Under the pieces are notes generated by a model. That model was not told the origin of the DNA. It saw only the letters and a program-made list of their open reading frames with translations, and did no database searches. A DNA stretch of 64,000 nt, from contig OY755039.1 of assembly GCA_963576565.1 (NCBI GenBank), positions 141,615,369 through 141,679,368 of the forward strand, in the 5' to 3' direction. The DNA is from Aspidapion aeneum. Its lineage: Eukaryota > Arthropoda > Insecta > Coleoptera > Brentidae. Shown here in pieces: positions 12,394 to 23,714 of this stretch; the stretch's first letter is position 1, and each line of letters starts with the position of its first letter. Both the position numbers and the translations under genes were made by a program.

Positions 12394-12668
12394 CTACCTA
12401 TATAAATAAAGCCAGGCACAAATTGTGCCGGGCACAATATTGACAGTTTCACATTATAAGAACAGCTGTCTTCTTTCAAAATAAGGCCATTGTATATTAT
12501 AAGAGCCGGATTAATAGTGACGCCATAATTAATAGAAAATAAACGACTGGATTTCTAAATTCAACTTTGGTATGTCAATTTTGAAAGATCAACTGTCAGT
12601 TTTTAATGCGAAACTGTCAATATAGTGCCCGGCACAATTTGTGCCTGGCTTTATTACAATAGGTCCCT
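12394..12668. mobile_element. MITE V2
   Basis: Sister of V1 with ends GCCAGGCACAAATTGTGCCG and CAATTTGTGCCTGGC, inserted inside the hAT element at 11927-12882. Non-coding. Confidence 0.75.
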
Positions 12669-13499
12669 AGTATGTACCTAATTTTTTTATTTAATTCTTA
12701 ATTTTGGTATCTTGTCAGTAAAAACAAATCGTAGAAATATAATTTACCTACTAAATCAATCCAAACTATCGATAGTTCTCCAGCACTGCTTGCTGAGATG
12801 ATTAAAAATCTACCGAAATCTACCGATTTTTCTCGAAGCCTTTTCCGAAGACCTCAGGGTCGAGGGTGGCAACACTGGCCTGCTGTCAACACTTATTAGG
12901 TATCCATTAGATCTTGGACCCTCGTGAGGTTAAGCTTTCAAGCCACCCACGTATAAAAAAAATATGAGAGAAACAAAACCTCTTTTTTACCCGATTAGCC
13001 ACGAAACTTATTTGATTTGGTAATTTTTGCTGAAGTTTCTGGTGCTGTGTATATAACGTCTTTTTTACACTCGTTATTTTCATGTGCCAAATTCAAACTT
13101 TAAAAGTCATCCACAACATGTTCTAAAACTCCACTAGATTAAGACTTCTCAAACCTGGTAACTTTTTGCGTATTATTTTGTCACCTTTTTTTTGTATATG
13201 TTTTATAATCAAAAAAAGACGCGAAAGCCTGTTCTAACAGCCCTCTAGATAGATAAGACTTGTTAGAAGTAATAAATTTCTGCGTCTAATAACTTTTTAA
13301 AAAATTAAGTGACGCGAAAGGAAGTTCTAAAAGTTCTACTTTAAGACTACAACACTTCAAGACAATTTTAAAAGATGGCGCTTAAGGCAAGACAAAATCT
13401 CGATACATACATTATGTTTCCTTTTAAGGCTAAAGAAGATTTTTCAACGGTACACACTTTCACCCAATACTATTTATTGTGTCTTTAATACGTTAATAG

Positions 13500-13776
13500 A
13501 CACTTATTGGAATAAATCCTGACCTTATTTTAAAATCGACCCTATGGTGACACATTTACATAGAAAAAGCAGCTGATCTCCTTCAAAATTCGGCCTTTGT
13601 GTATTTAAAAACCGGATTTATTAGTGTCGGTATTTATCAAATGAAAATTTGCGTCTGTATTATTAAATTTGACTTTGGTATGTCAATTTTGAGAGGTCAG
13701 CTGTTAGTTTTCTGTGTAAATGTGTCAAAATAAAATCGATTCTAAAATAAAGTCAGGTTTTATTCCAATAAGTCCC
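13500..13776. mobile_element. MITE V3 (diverged relative)
   Basis: Inverted ends ACTTATTGGAATAAATCCTG and TTTATTCCAATAAGTCCC enclose about 280 bp. The internal plan resembles V1 and V2 (AGCTGATCTC, TTTGGTATGTCAATTTTGA), but the ends differ. Inserted in P1. Confidence 0.65.
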
Positions 13777-13855
13777 CAGGAACTGATGCGTCGTGATCGT
13801 GAAGGATCTGGGACTAATCAGGGATCAGTTTATTAACTGGTTTTTGGAGTTTAGA

Positions 13856-15238
13856 CAAAGAAAATATATCAACAAGAAGCGACAAAACCTGAATGACAGT
13901 AATGCAGTACTATTACACTCAAAGAAAAAACTGTGCAATTTTTGTTTTACATGAAAAAAAAACAAATTCAATACTTTACTAACAAACATATTGTCAGGAA
14001 TCCCTGTAATTTACTTTGTTTGAATGGTAACCTTATTTGTTGATTTGTATAAAGGAACCTGTAGGTATACAGGGATGCATGTTTCACTTTGGCCTATTTG
14101 TTATCCCTTTCAACTGGTCTAGCATGTTCTATGAGTTCTCGGATGTAACGTGTTTGAAAAGAGAATAAGGTTTGTACCGGTATTTATAATGTGCGTCTTC
14201 AGCTCGCCACCGGCACGAGCCGCGGCTGACTCCAAAACATTTTATCCGACTAATCCATTTCTCTAGTGTCTAGTGGAAATTTTCTTTATGTTGACATAAA
14301 AGAATTGCATGTAGGTGTGTAATACACCAGAATGTGCCTCTTATTTTTAAAGTTCTCTGGAAAAAAAATGGCGATTGCCCCCGCCTGAGACAACTTAATT
14401 TATTTCTATATTAGAATTTGTTTTATAAACACAATTTTTTTTGGAAAATTTTCCCTTTTTCAAAAGGCATGGAAAAATAACAAAGAGACCGGAAAATCTA
14501 TTTTTACGGTCCCTTTTTTTAAAAATGATAGCTTTTGAGTAAGTACTTTAATATCTACATGTAGAGTAGCATGTTTGCAGTGTTTAATCTAAAAATTATT
14601 ATTTACATGTTGGTTGTGTTTGTGCTGTTTTATACCGGTTAAAAAAAATACGTACGATACACGATCGGAAACTATCTTTACAGGTCTAGTAACGTAAATA
14701 GCTATTAATTGCATTTTCTCCCAATTGTGGTTGGGTTTGTTCCTGTTTCTAAAACAATAAAAACATATAACGGAGATTCAAAACAAAATTTGTTTTATTG
14801 TCAATTTCCCTTTTTCTCATAATTTTTAAATTTAAAATGGCTGGAAAGAATCTTTAGACAATATAATATTACTTAGATTTTTATAAATATTACAATAATT
14901 ATTGTGTATTTTTTATTCATGATTTTTTCTTTTTAATTCCGTAACCGATTTTTCTCGATAAAAATATATAACCATTTTTGCAAACAATCAAATAAGTCGA
15001 AGGGTCGATTTTCTATGACCACAGTTATATGATTATATAGGTGTAATGTCCCTCTTAATTTGATTTTTTTCTTCGTGTAATAAAAATGCACCACAAACCA
15101 CAGTTACACAAAATTTTTCTTAGTGTAATATAACTGCATTAGTGTCATTTGGTCCAAGCGTGACGTCACATATTTGTTTCCCATATGAACAATGCTTTGA
15201 GTGACAGTATTTCGCTTCTTGTTGATATATCTTCTTTG
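13856..15238. mobile_element. DNA element with 7-bp target duplication
   Basis: Inverted ends CAAAGAAAATATATCAACAA and TTGTTGATATATCTTCTTTG lie between copies of GTTTAGA (13849-13855 and 15239-15245). P2 (about 45440) and P3 (about 61762) carry the uninterrupted sequence GAGTTTAGAGGC, so they are empty sites. The interior has no recognised frame; the minus-strand frame at 15104-15346 crosses the boundary and is not a gene. Confidence 0.72.
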
Positions 15239-15638
15239 GTTTAGATGCCAAAGCACTCCCGGATAGATTTCGTCGAAGTGAAAAATGTCGCTAATAGGTG
15301 GCACTGCTTCTAGTAAAGTCTCAAAAATATTTGGTAGAAAAGCCATACAAGTCGCGTTTTAAAATTCGTGTAGAAAAGGCGCGAACCTAATGTGATTTTG
15401 ACGTTGATAAAAATCTACTTAGAATTCACTTGAAAATAACTTAAAAACATTGCTGTCTTTATTTGATAATGGCGTTTCAGCCGTTTTTAGCAACGTTATT
15501 TTTTATAACGTTAATGAATGACCTATTAGGCTTGTTTTCATCTATGAAATAAAAGTTTTTTTCTAGCAGCTTTTAAAATCAACGTTTTTTTTTCTTACGC
15601 GATTTTTACATGTTAAACACTTGATTGTGCTATGTGGG

Positions 15639-15975
15639 TACAGGAAGTTTTTCTTTCAAATCTCAAAAATATATTTTTGTTTTCCCAAAAAATAATTTAT
15701 TAATAAAAAATTTTACCTTTCTAGCCCGCTCAGCAATGGCAAGAGAAACCGAAACCACTTGACCGATTTTCATGCAATTTTCATGAAAAATAGTGTTTGA
15801 AACTGTAACAAGCTCATTAGATTTTCAAAAAAGTCCATTTGTGCTATTGAAAAATTATTTGACAGTTAAATATTGAAAAAATGGTAACTTATTAACGTAT
15901 CGATATGCGGTGTTTGAAATATAGTAGAAGACATTTTTCCGAGGGGTCATCAGCTTTTAACAGTACTGTACAAAT
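15639..15975. other. Spacer, no gene
   Basis: AT-rich sequence between P1 and the decamer minisatellite. Nothing recognised. Confidence 0.4.
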
Positions 15976-15977
15976 TT

Positions 15978-16428
15978 CACAACAGGACCCGACAGTACCA
16001 CGACAGGACCCAACAGTACGCGACAGGACCCGACAGGACCCAACAGTACTCAACAGTACTCGACAGGACCCGACAGGACCCAACAGTACCCAACAGGACC
16101 CAACAGTACTCGACAGTACACGACAGGACCCAACAGGACTCGACAGTACTCAACAGGACCTAACAGTACTCAACAGTACTCGACAGGACCCAACACAGTA
16201 CCCAACAGGACCCAACAGTACTCGACAGTACACGACAGGACCCAACAGGACCCAACAGTACTCGACAGGACCCAACAGTACTCGACAGTACACGACAGGA
16301 CCCAACAGTACTCAACAGGACCCAACAGTACTCGACAGGACCCAACAGTACTCGACAGTACACGACAGGACCCAACAGGACCCAACAGTACTCAACAGGA
16401 CCCAACAGTACACGACAGGACCCAAGTC
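15978..16428. repeat. Decamer minisatellite (CRACAGKACY)
   Basis: About 45 tandem copies of a 10-bp unit that alternates mainly between CAACAGGACC, CGACAGTACT and CGACAGTACA in a higher-order mixture. Because 10 is not a multiple of 3 and the unit contains no stop in these phases, frames stay open on both strands (plus 15905-16444 and several minus frames). I regard these as artefacts of the repeat. Confidence 0.92.
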
Positions 16429-16432
16429 CTGT

Positions 16433-16956
16433 TGGACGCGGTAGAAAATTTTAGGGTGCCGATGACCCCTCGCATTTTTCTCAACAATTTGAGTTATAAA
16501 AAACTTCCTAGAAGCTTTCACCTCTAAGATATTTACAAAATACTGTTTTCAAAGCTGATATAGCGTGGAGTTCCCTTAGAGTGTGCCAATGGGGTATCCA
16601 TTTATTTTATTTTTAAAATCACGTTTTTTTGAGAAACCTTTTATACCTACATCAACATATTTTTATCTACTTTTTTCTGTACCTAAAATAGAAAAACAAA
16701 ATGTTCTCATCAGCCTACCATTATTGTTTTATTTGTTAATTTAATTTGTGACACAGTGATTAAGGAAATACCAGAAAAACTCTGTTGTAGCATTTTCAAA
16801 AAACAAGTAAAATTAATTTCAATTATCTATATAAAAAAATGTCAACATAACTAAACAGCAGCGGCGTGGATACTTGAGGCAAGCGCGGATTTGAGGAGGG
16901 GTAACGTGGTAATTACCCCCCCTAGAAAAAAAAAAGAGAATTGTGCCCCCCTAGAA
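16433..16956. other. Spacer, no gene
   Basis: AT-rich sequence. The short segment at about 16866-16950 (TTGAGGAGGGGTAACGTGGT and a C/A-rich tract) has a counterpart in reverse near 29010-29055, suggesting a shared decayed repeat. Confidence 0.4.
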
Positions 16957-17532
16957 AAAATACTCTGCCAATATATGGGCCCCTAAGCTCACACTAGGTA
17001 CTATAGTTATAGTGTACGTGTGAGCTAATATAACTAAAAACTGAAATATATTTTATTCAACTCCAGACTAAATTACCTTTTGTTTGATACCATACAAGCC
17101 ATGTTTTGACTTAAACTCAAATTTTTGAAATCTACCCCCACCCTTCCAAAAAAAACAAAAACTAAAATGTATTTTGTTAAAGTCCGGACTCAATTACCTT
17201 TCGTTTGATATCACACACGCTATATTTTCACTTAAACTCTAATTTTTAAAATATACCCCACCCTTTTTTTTAAAATTAATTAAAATGTATTTTGTTTAAC
17301 TGCAGACTCAATTACCTTTCGTTTAATATCACACAAGCCATATTTTCACATAAACTCTAATTTTTGAAATCTACCCCCACCCTTTTATTTGATTTGTGTT
17401 CGGTGGATTTTGTTCATTTTTAAACGGGACCATCTCGACCCAAGACCCAGCCTAGGTACCAAATTTGATTAAAATCGGCCAAGCGGTTTTTGAGTTATGC
17501 GCGTTGGTCGTTACAGACAGACATACAGACAC

Positions 17533-17563
<31 letters not shown>

Positions 17564-17564
17564 T

Positions 17565-17598
<34 letters not shown>

Positions 17599-17738
17599 GG
17601 CGCAACAAAAAAGTTTCAAAATCATCTGAAACGCAAAGATATATAAAAAATTTTGAAATCGGAGCAACTTTTTTTTTCTCGAAAAAATTAGGATCACCAT
17701 AGCTCACACTACTATAGTATAGTATTTGTGTGAGCTAA
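16957..17738 (-). mobile_element. DINE-1/HINE-like element H6
   Basis: Inverted complete copy: AAAATACTCTGCC start, hairpin, three tandem units, the GCGCGTTGGTCGTTACAGAC block, an ACAG array with ATAC and ACAC variants (about 17515-17598), and the terminal hairpin TAGCTCACAC...GTGTGAGCTA at 17700-17737, shared with H7. Confidence 0.72.
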
Positions 17739-18121
17739 AAAAAACAAAAACTAAAATGTATTTTGTTAAACTCCGGACTCAATTACCTTTCGTTTGATAT
17801 CACACACGCCATATTTTCACTTAGACTCTAATTTTTAAAATATACCCCCACCCTTTTTTTTAAATAAATTAAAATTTATTTTGTTTAACTGCAGACCCAA
17901 TTACCTTTTGTTTAATATCACATACGCCATATTTTCACATAAACTCTAATTTTTGAAATCTACCCCCACCCTTTTATTTGGTTTGTGTTCGGTGGATTTT
18001 GTTCATTTTTAAATGGGACCATCTCGACCCCAGACCCAGCCTAGGTACCAAATTTCGTTAAAAACGGCCAAGCGGTTTTTGAGTTATGCGCGTTGGTCGT
18101 TACAGACAGACATACAGACAC

Positions 18122-18184
<63 letters not shown>

Positions 18185-18340
18185 TACAGACAGACAGACA
18201 GACAGACAGACAGACGGCGCAACAAAAAAGTTTACAAAGATATATAAAAAAATTTGAAATCGGAGCAACTTTTTTTTTCTCGAAAAAATTAGGACCACCA
18301 TAGCTCACACTACTATAGTATAGTATATGTGTGAGCTAAA
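17700..18340 (-). mobile_element. DINE-1/HINE-like element H7, tandem with H6
   Basis: Follows H6 head-to-tail through the shared hairpin, with two internal tandem units, an ACAG array at about 18101-18214 and a terminal hairpin at 18301-18338. It lacks the CTGCC...AGAGTATTTT end, as expected for an internal unit of a dimer. Confidence 0.7.
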
Positions 18341-18343
18341 ATT

Positions 18344-18680
18344 ATATTGCAGATAATTTTTCGTTACCACTCACTCACTGACTCACTCACTCATGTATAG
18401 ATCATCAAAATTCTACTGACCCCCGACATGCTGCAAAGCTGAAATTTGGCAGACTGATAGAAATTATGACCAAACCTCTGAAAAAGTCAAAAAACTCCAA
18501 AATTCTAATTTACTTCCCTCCCCTATAAATGTAAAGTTATGTAAAAGTAACACTGCCCACTTCCAGACACGCTAGAGAGCTGAGCTTTGGAAGGCCGATA
18601 GTAACTATGATAAAGCTATCGAAAAAAATGTCTACAAACACCCCAAAATTCTAATTTCCTTCCCTCCCCTATAATTAAAT
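18344..18680 (-). repeat. Truncated copy of the 142-bp tandem repeat family
   Basis: Starts with ACTCACTCACTCATGTATAG and contains two roughly 140-bp units (around 18430 and 18570; GCTGAAATTTGGCAGACTGA). This is the inverted counterpart of the array at 62880-64000, whose last bases are its mirror image (CTATACATGAGTGAGTGAG). Confidence 0.7.
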
Positions 18681-19106
18681 TAAAAAGCAGACAAACAGTA
18701 TTAAAATTGTTTTTTAAAAAAACGTAAAAATTCAAGAACATGGAACAAAAAGTAAAGAACTACTTTTACCTTAGATGATTAAAGATTCAAAATCATAAAT
18801 ATAGAACATAATATTATAAGTTGTACACAAAATACACAGTTTTTTGACAATTAAAAACTTTAAAAAATGATAACTTTTTAACGGAGCACCGTATCAATAC
18901 ACTGTTTTGAGCTTTAGTTTCTGAGATATTTACAAAGAACTGTTTTCAAGGCAAATATATTATCATGGCTTCACTTGAAGTGTGATAATAGGCTAGCTAG
19001 CTTTTTTTTTGTTTCATAACCAAAGAAATCTTGGCCTTGCGAAATATAGACTAAATCAAGATCCAAGTAGAATATAGTATTTCGCAGATCCAAAATATAG
19101 TATAAG

Positions 19107-21384
19107 ACTATATAGTATAGTACGGTTGGCAACCCTACCTACAATAGTCAGGAAAATTTTCAAAGAACGTGGATTTGAGGTATATAGTAAATTTTATTGC
19201 TGATTCTTATAGCCCAAGAACTCATCTTTAATGATCTGGCTGATGCCACTCTGGCACCCTTGAGCATTTTGAGATATTCAAGATGGCGGCCGATTAGGGA
19301 ATAAATTTAAAAAAAAAAATTGATTGTTAAAAACAAATAAATCCAACGCTGGGCGTATTCAATAGTTGTTGGGGTCCCATTAAAAATAGTAAAAGCTCCG
19401 ACCCCCTTCCCCTCAGGAACATGGTCCAAATGACGTCGCCATCTTGGGTTTTTGACTATTTTTTTCCTTTAATAGCCTTTTACTCAGAAAGTACTTACTT
19501 TTGAGAAAATCTGTAGAGAGGAAATATAAAGCTCATTGAAAGACCTATCGAACGAGGTATCTGCCAGCTACCTAGTACTACCGTTGCAAAGATACGTACC
19601 TTAAAGCTTACCTAATATGCTGAATTCTTGCACATTTTATTCAAAAGAAATACAGCAAAATTTTTAAATTTAACCAATTTTCTTAGAAGCCAAGCTTTTT
19701 GTGAAAAAAATAATAATATACTAATTTTGTTCTCTACATATTTTATTTGAACTTTTTTATATAGCACCTACTTCAACGGTGCAATTTTCCTCTAAGCGCC
19801 GCGATGCAGAGTTTTCATCCCCTCGAGCGGCAACCCCCCGAGGTCGCAAACTGAGATGTACTATCAGAGGACCTATGTCTACCATCCCACCAAATTTTAT
19901 TTCTGTTCGACCTTTTGCAAATAATGGAATGAGAAGTTTCCGGCACAACATGGAATGCAACACTATAGTGACTAAATGATGTTCAACTGATTTGATACCA
20001 TTACTGAAGTCTGATTTATCCAACTCGTTAAAATAGGCGTTTGTAGCTGCAATGACTTCTAAATCTGAGGAAAATTTTTTTTCCAGCAAGAAATTTTTTT
20101 AGGTTTGGAAACAAATAAAAGTCTGACGGGGCTAGGTCTGTCGAATAAGGTAGATGGTTTAACAGTTCAAAGCCTAGCTGATGGATTTTAGCCATTACAA
20201 GAGCGGACTTGTGGCAAGGTGCATTGTCCTGATGAAACTAAATTTTCTTTTTTGCCAAACCAGGGCGTTTTGCGCTTATATTCTGCTTGAGCTGGTCCAG
20301 TAAGTCGCTGTAGTACTCTGAATTTATTGTTCTTCCTTTTTCGAGATAATCTGTGAGGAGTATCCCTGTAGCGTCCCAAAAGACCGTTGCCATGACCTTT
20401 CCAGCAGACGGTACTGCCTTTGCCTCCTTTGGAACTGGTTCGTCTTTTGCCGCACATTGTTTGGACTGTTGCTTAGTTTCAGGGGTTTAATGATGAACCC
20501 ATGTTCCATCAACCGTAATAAATCTACGCAAAAAGTCCCCTGAATCACGTCTAAACATTACCAAATTCTCCTCTGAAATGGTTAGACGCACGAGCTTTTG
20601 ATCAAACGCGGCACCCATCGGCCGGATAGCTTGCTCATACCTAAAACTTCACATAAAATATGGTGAACTCGCTCTTTTGATAAGCCCACTGCCTCAGCTA
20701 CCTCTTCTAGTCTTAATCTGCGATCTTTTAGAATTAGTTTGTGAATGGTTTGCACCATTTCTTCAGAAGTTGCCGTTTTTAGCCTGCCAGAACGCGGACC
20801 ACGTTTAAAGTCCGATACCCAGGTTTTAACTATGGTATAGGAAGGAGCAGATTCCTCTAGTGTAGCATCTAGTTCAGCTTTTATTTCCGTCGGCGATAAC
20901 CCTTTGATATGAAAATATTTTATCACGACTCTTATCTCGTTTTTTTTGCATGTTTTAAAATTGACACACTGTATAAACTTTCAAAATAAGCAGGACACAA
21001 ACTACTTAACGCACTCACTTTAAACTTCGAGCGTATGCTGATCACAAGCAAGGCTACACAAACACGTTGGAACACGAAAGCAATTCGGGCCTGCTATAGG
21101 CTAGGCCGGAAACTTTTCATCCTGGCATTATCCTACTTTTCCTCTTGATGCCTACGCCAATGCCCCACAGTTAATTGATATTGACAGGAATAATTCAATA
21201 AGGAATTCTACATTAGAATTTTAAATGCATACCCAATTTTATTCGCGGTTAATTATCAATGGTACATAAAAATATGTGTTCCTAATTTTATTTACCTACT
21301 CAAAAATTTAACAATAATGATTAAGTGTACTAGGTGTTACATGAGCATAAGTAGGGTTGCCAACCGTACTATATTATATAGTAT
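19107..21384 (-). mobile_element. Mariner-containing unit with inverted ends
   Basis: GTACGGTTGGCAACCCTAC at about 19120-19138 and its reverse complement at about 21353-21371 bracket a broken mariner transposase gene. The inverted match extends outward through TATACTATA-type sequence to about 33 bp. At 2.3 kb the unit is larger than a typical 1.3 kb mariner, so either the mariner sits inside another element or the unit has gained sequence. Confidence 0.5.
19757..20955 (-). pseudogene. Mariner transposase, frameshifted
   Basis: A DD34D-type cut-and-paste transposase in at least three frames. The N-terminal helix-turn-helix part (20582-20926, open to about 20955) contains NEIRVVIKYFHIKGL, SAPSYTIVKTWVSDFKRG and LSKERVHHILCEVLGM; it lacks about seven residues usually present between FKRG and PRSGR. 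The catalytic part (about 20550-20090) has TVDGTWVHH, FHQDNAPCH and PYSTDLAPSDFYLFP, so the three catalytic Asp residues remain. An in-frame stop lies just before FHQD, and frameshifts occur at about 20580 and in an A-run near 20090. A nonfunctional relic. Confidence 0.88.
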
Positions 21385-21408
21385 ATGTTTATTATTTATT
21401 TAGTCGGT

Positions 21409-23712
21409 TTAGAACGTTTTTCTACGTTGTCCGACGCCTATTCTCCACCTCCTTCGATCCTGACAATCATCTTCTGTCAGATTTTTTTGGCTCATGATCT
21501 TTATATTGACTGTTGCCATTCTAGTTTAGGACGCCCTCTTTTTCTGCGCCCTATTGGTTGCCATTCTAGGACACGCTTTGGTAATCTTTCGTCGTTCATC
21601 CGTTGTACATGGCCGTACCATATCAGTTGTCTTTTAGTGACGTCATCCGTTATGCTTCCTTCGATTCCCATTCTTTCTTTTATGATCTCATTCTCATTTC
21701 TAGATATTCCCATTGATCTTCTTATTGCATCCATTTCGACACTTTCCATTTTTGTTTTGTATTTTTCTGTTACGCGACAAGTCTCTATTCCATACAACAG
21801 CGTGCTTATCACCATTGTTTCATATATGTTAAATTTTACATTCTGTTTTATCTCTCTGCTCCATAAAATACTGTTAAGACATCCAATAACCTTTTTTGCT
21901 TTTACTATTCTTTTTTCCAGTTCTTTACAGTCTGTTCCTGTCTTATCAAATGTGACACCCAAGTATACATACTCATTGCATGGAGATATTACTTGTCCAT
22001 TGTCTAGTTCTAACTCACTGGATTCGTTTCCAATACATAAGTACTGTGTCTTGTCCACGTTCACTGTTAATCCCCACTTTTGGTATTCTTCCAGTAACTT
22101 TCTCATCATATACTCCATGTCCTCTTTATCATTAGCTACAATTACTTGGTCGTCAGCAAACTGTTGAGTGTATATGGTAAATCGGTCGTTAAGTTGTATT
22201 CCCATGCCGTGCACTTTCCGTTTCCAGTTTTTTAGAGCTACTGCGATATATATTTTAAAAAGAGTTGGAGAAATACAACATCCCTGTCTTAAGCCTTTTG
22301 TTACCAGGAATTCTTTTGAAAGTCGATTTCCAATTTTAATTTTAGATTTTGACCCTTTGTATAGTTCTTTTATCGCTTTTATGTATGTATGATTGATATT
22401 AGTCTGCTCTAGCACTGTCCATAGTTTTTCTACTGGAACGGTATCATATGCTTTTTGTAGGTCCACAAAGGTAACATGAGTCTCTATATTTCTGGCGCTC
22501 CTTTTCTCAATTACTTGTTTAAGACAAAAAACATTATCACTACAAGATCTGCCTGCACGAAACCCACTTTGCTCTTCTTCTTCTTGTTCAAGAAAATCCT
22601 TCTCTATTAGATCTCTAAGAATCCTACCGTACAATCTACTGAGAGTACTGGTTACTGAAATTCCTCTGTAATTGTTGCAATCCAGCTGGTTTCTTTTTTT
22701 AAGTATTGAGGATATGAATGCAATTTTCCAATCATCAGGTACTGGATGTCCGTTTATGCATTGTTTGATAATATATGTGAGATTTTCGATTAGTTTCTCT
22801 GATCCATATTTGACCATTTCAGCATATATTCCTCCAGGTCCGCTAGCTTTTCCGGATTTAAGCTTTTTAATACTATTTTTTATCATTTCTTTTTCGATGA
22901 TTACTTCCTCTCCGTGTACTTCTATGTCTCTCCTCGGAGAGGCTGCCAGATATTCGGGTCTCGTTTCCTGCAGCAGTCCCTTGTAGTGTTCTGTCCATTG
23001 TTCTGGTTTGATGATCTGGATGTTTACTTTTTCTTTGGTTGGGTTTTTTACTGTAGAAATGAATTTCCATACTTCAGAACTCTGCCTACCTCCTACGTGT
23101 GTATTGATATCGTGGCATTTGCGCTCGAACAGTTCATTTTTTTCTGTGCATATCAAATTTCTTAGCTGTCTTCTGGTTTCCCTGTAGATTTCTAGGTCTC
23201 TTTGTTCTTTGGTACTGAGCCATTTCAAGTATGTGCGTTTTTTCTCTTTGACCATTTCCTGTATTTTTTCTGTCCACCACATCTTCCTGCTATTTCTATT
23301 ATCTTGGTATCCAACAGCTTCGATGCTTTCTTCCTTCAAGCTTTTTATTATGTTTGTATATATCTCTTCAAATGAGTGTTCTGTGTTTATTAATTTTTTA
23401 TCTAATCGGTTCTGATACAATCTTTGAGTACTTTCGATTTCTAGACTTCTAAAGTTGTATTTTTGATTGTCTTCGATGCATTCTAGGTTTTCATTTTCTT
23501 CAATACTTTCGTCCTTATGTGTTTTTCTTAAAGGGAATAATATTTTTGCTTTTACCAGATGGTGGTCAGATCCAAAGGTAATACCACGAAGTGCTCGCAC
23601 ATCATACCACTTTAATTGCGAGTGTTGTCAACCTATAGCATAATCAATGATTGATTTAAGATTTCTTGTTGGCTGAATCCAGGTATATGTATCCAGGTTT
23701 AGTGCTGCCAGT
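21409..23712 (-). pseudogene. RTE-like non-LTR retrotransposon, 5' truncated
   Basis: Endonuclease-reverse transcriptase polyprotein. The endonuclease C-terminus (YTWIQP, SIIDYAIG, GSDHHLVKAKILFP) at about 23712-23540 has an in-frame TGA at about 23636. A 699-codon open stretch follows to 21501 with RT motifs NYRGISVTSTLSRLYG, EQSGFRAGRS, FVDLQKAYDTVP, GLRQGCCISPTLF and the FADD box (QQFADDQVIV), then the C-terminal LIWYGHVQRMNDERLPKRV. A frameshift near 21500 moves the end (RWRIGVGQRRKTF, stop at about 21409) into another frame. The long open stretch suggests a fairly young copy. The closest sibling in the window is at 30596-33109. Confidence 0.9.
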
Positions 23713-23714
23713 TA

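Larger units (their letters stand above)
11927..12882. mobile_element. hAT-type non-autonomous element in W1
   Basis: Flanked by the exact 8-bp duplication CTGTCAAC (11919-11926 and 12883-12890), which is single-copy in W0 and W2. The ends read CAGGCC..CAGTGTTGCCACC and GGTGGCAACACTGGCCTG. An 8-bp duplication and CAG...CTG termini are hAT hallmarks. It contains two further insertions (about 12208-12361 and 12394-12668) and no transposase frame. Confidence 0.82.
11690..13005 (+). mobile_element. W element copy W1, split by a hAT element
   Basis: The left part aligns with the left part of W2 (TTTGTAATCGATCTTTTCATT, TCGGTAGATGGCGCTTCT). The right part runs from AACTTGGCAAGAGTGTCAG through a hammerhead segment, is interrupted by 11927-12882, and resumes at ACTTATTAGGTATCC to end ACCCGATTAGCCACGAA near 13005. 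It keeps, without insertion, the site at which Z entered W2. The exact left boundary is uncertain. Confidence 0.7.
9326..15638 (+). mobile_element. Element P1 (CACATAGCAC family), stuffed with nested insertions
   Basis: Ends in CTACATAGCACGAAA and GATTGTGCTATGTGGG, the inverted termini also found at 44895-45816 (P2) and 61159-62159 (P3). P2 and P3 are only about 0.92 and 1.0 kb; P1 is 6.3 kb because other elements sit inside it (9383-9866, about 9978-13010, 13500-13776, 13856-15238). Colinear P1 sequence resumes after each, for example TTTGCTGAAGTTTCTGGTGC at about 13026 and AAAGCACTCCCGGATAGATT at 15250. No transposase frame seen; superfamily unassigned. Confidence 0.75.

Noticed and set aside
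15978..16428. CRISPR array
   Set aside because: Contiguous short units without unique spacers, in a eukaryotic transposon-rich setting.
15892..16521. Four overlapping open frames across the decamer array
   Set aside because: A stop-free 10-bp unit keeps all frames open; this is not evidence for protein.
21385..23415. Plus-strand frames antisense to the RTE-like reverse transcriptase
   Set aside because: The minus-strand frame has all the RT motifs; the plus frames are shadows.
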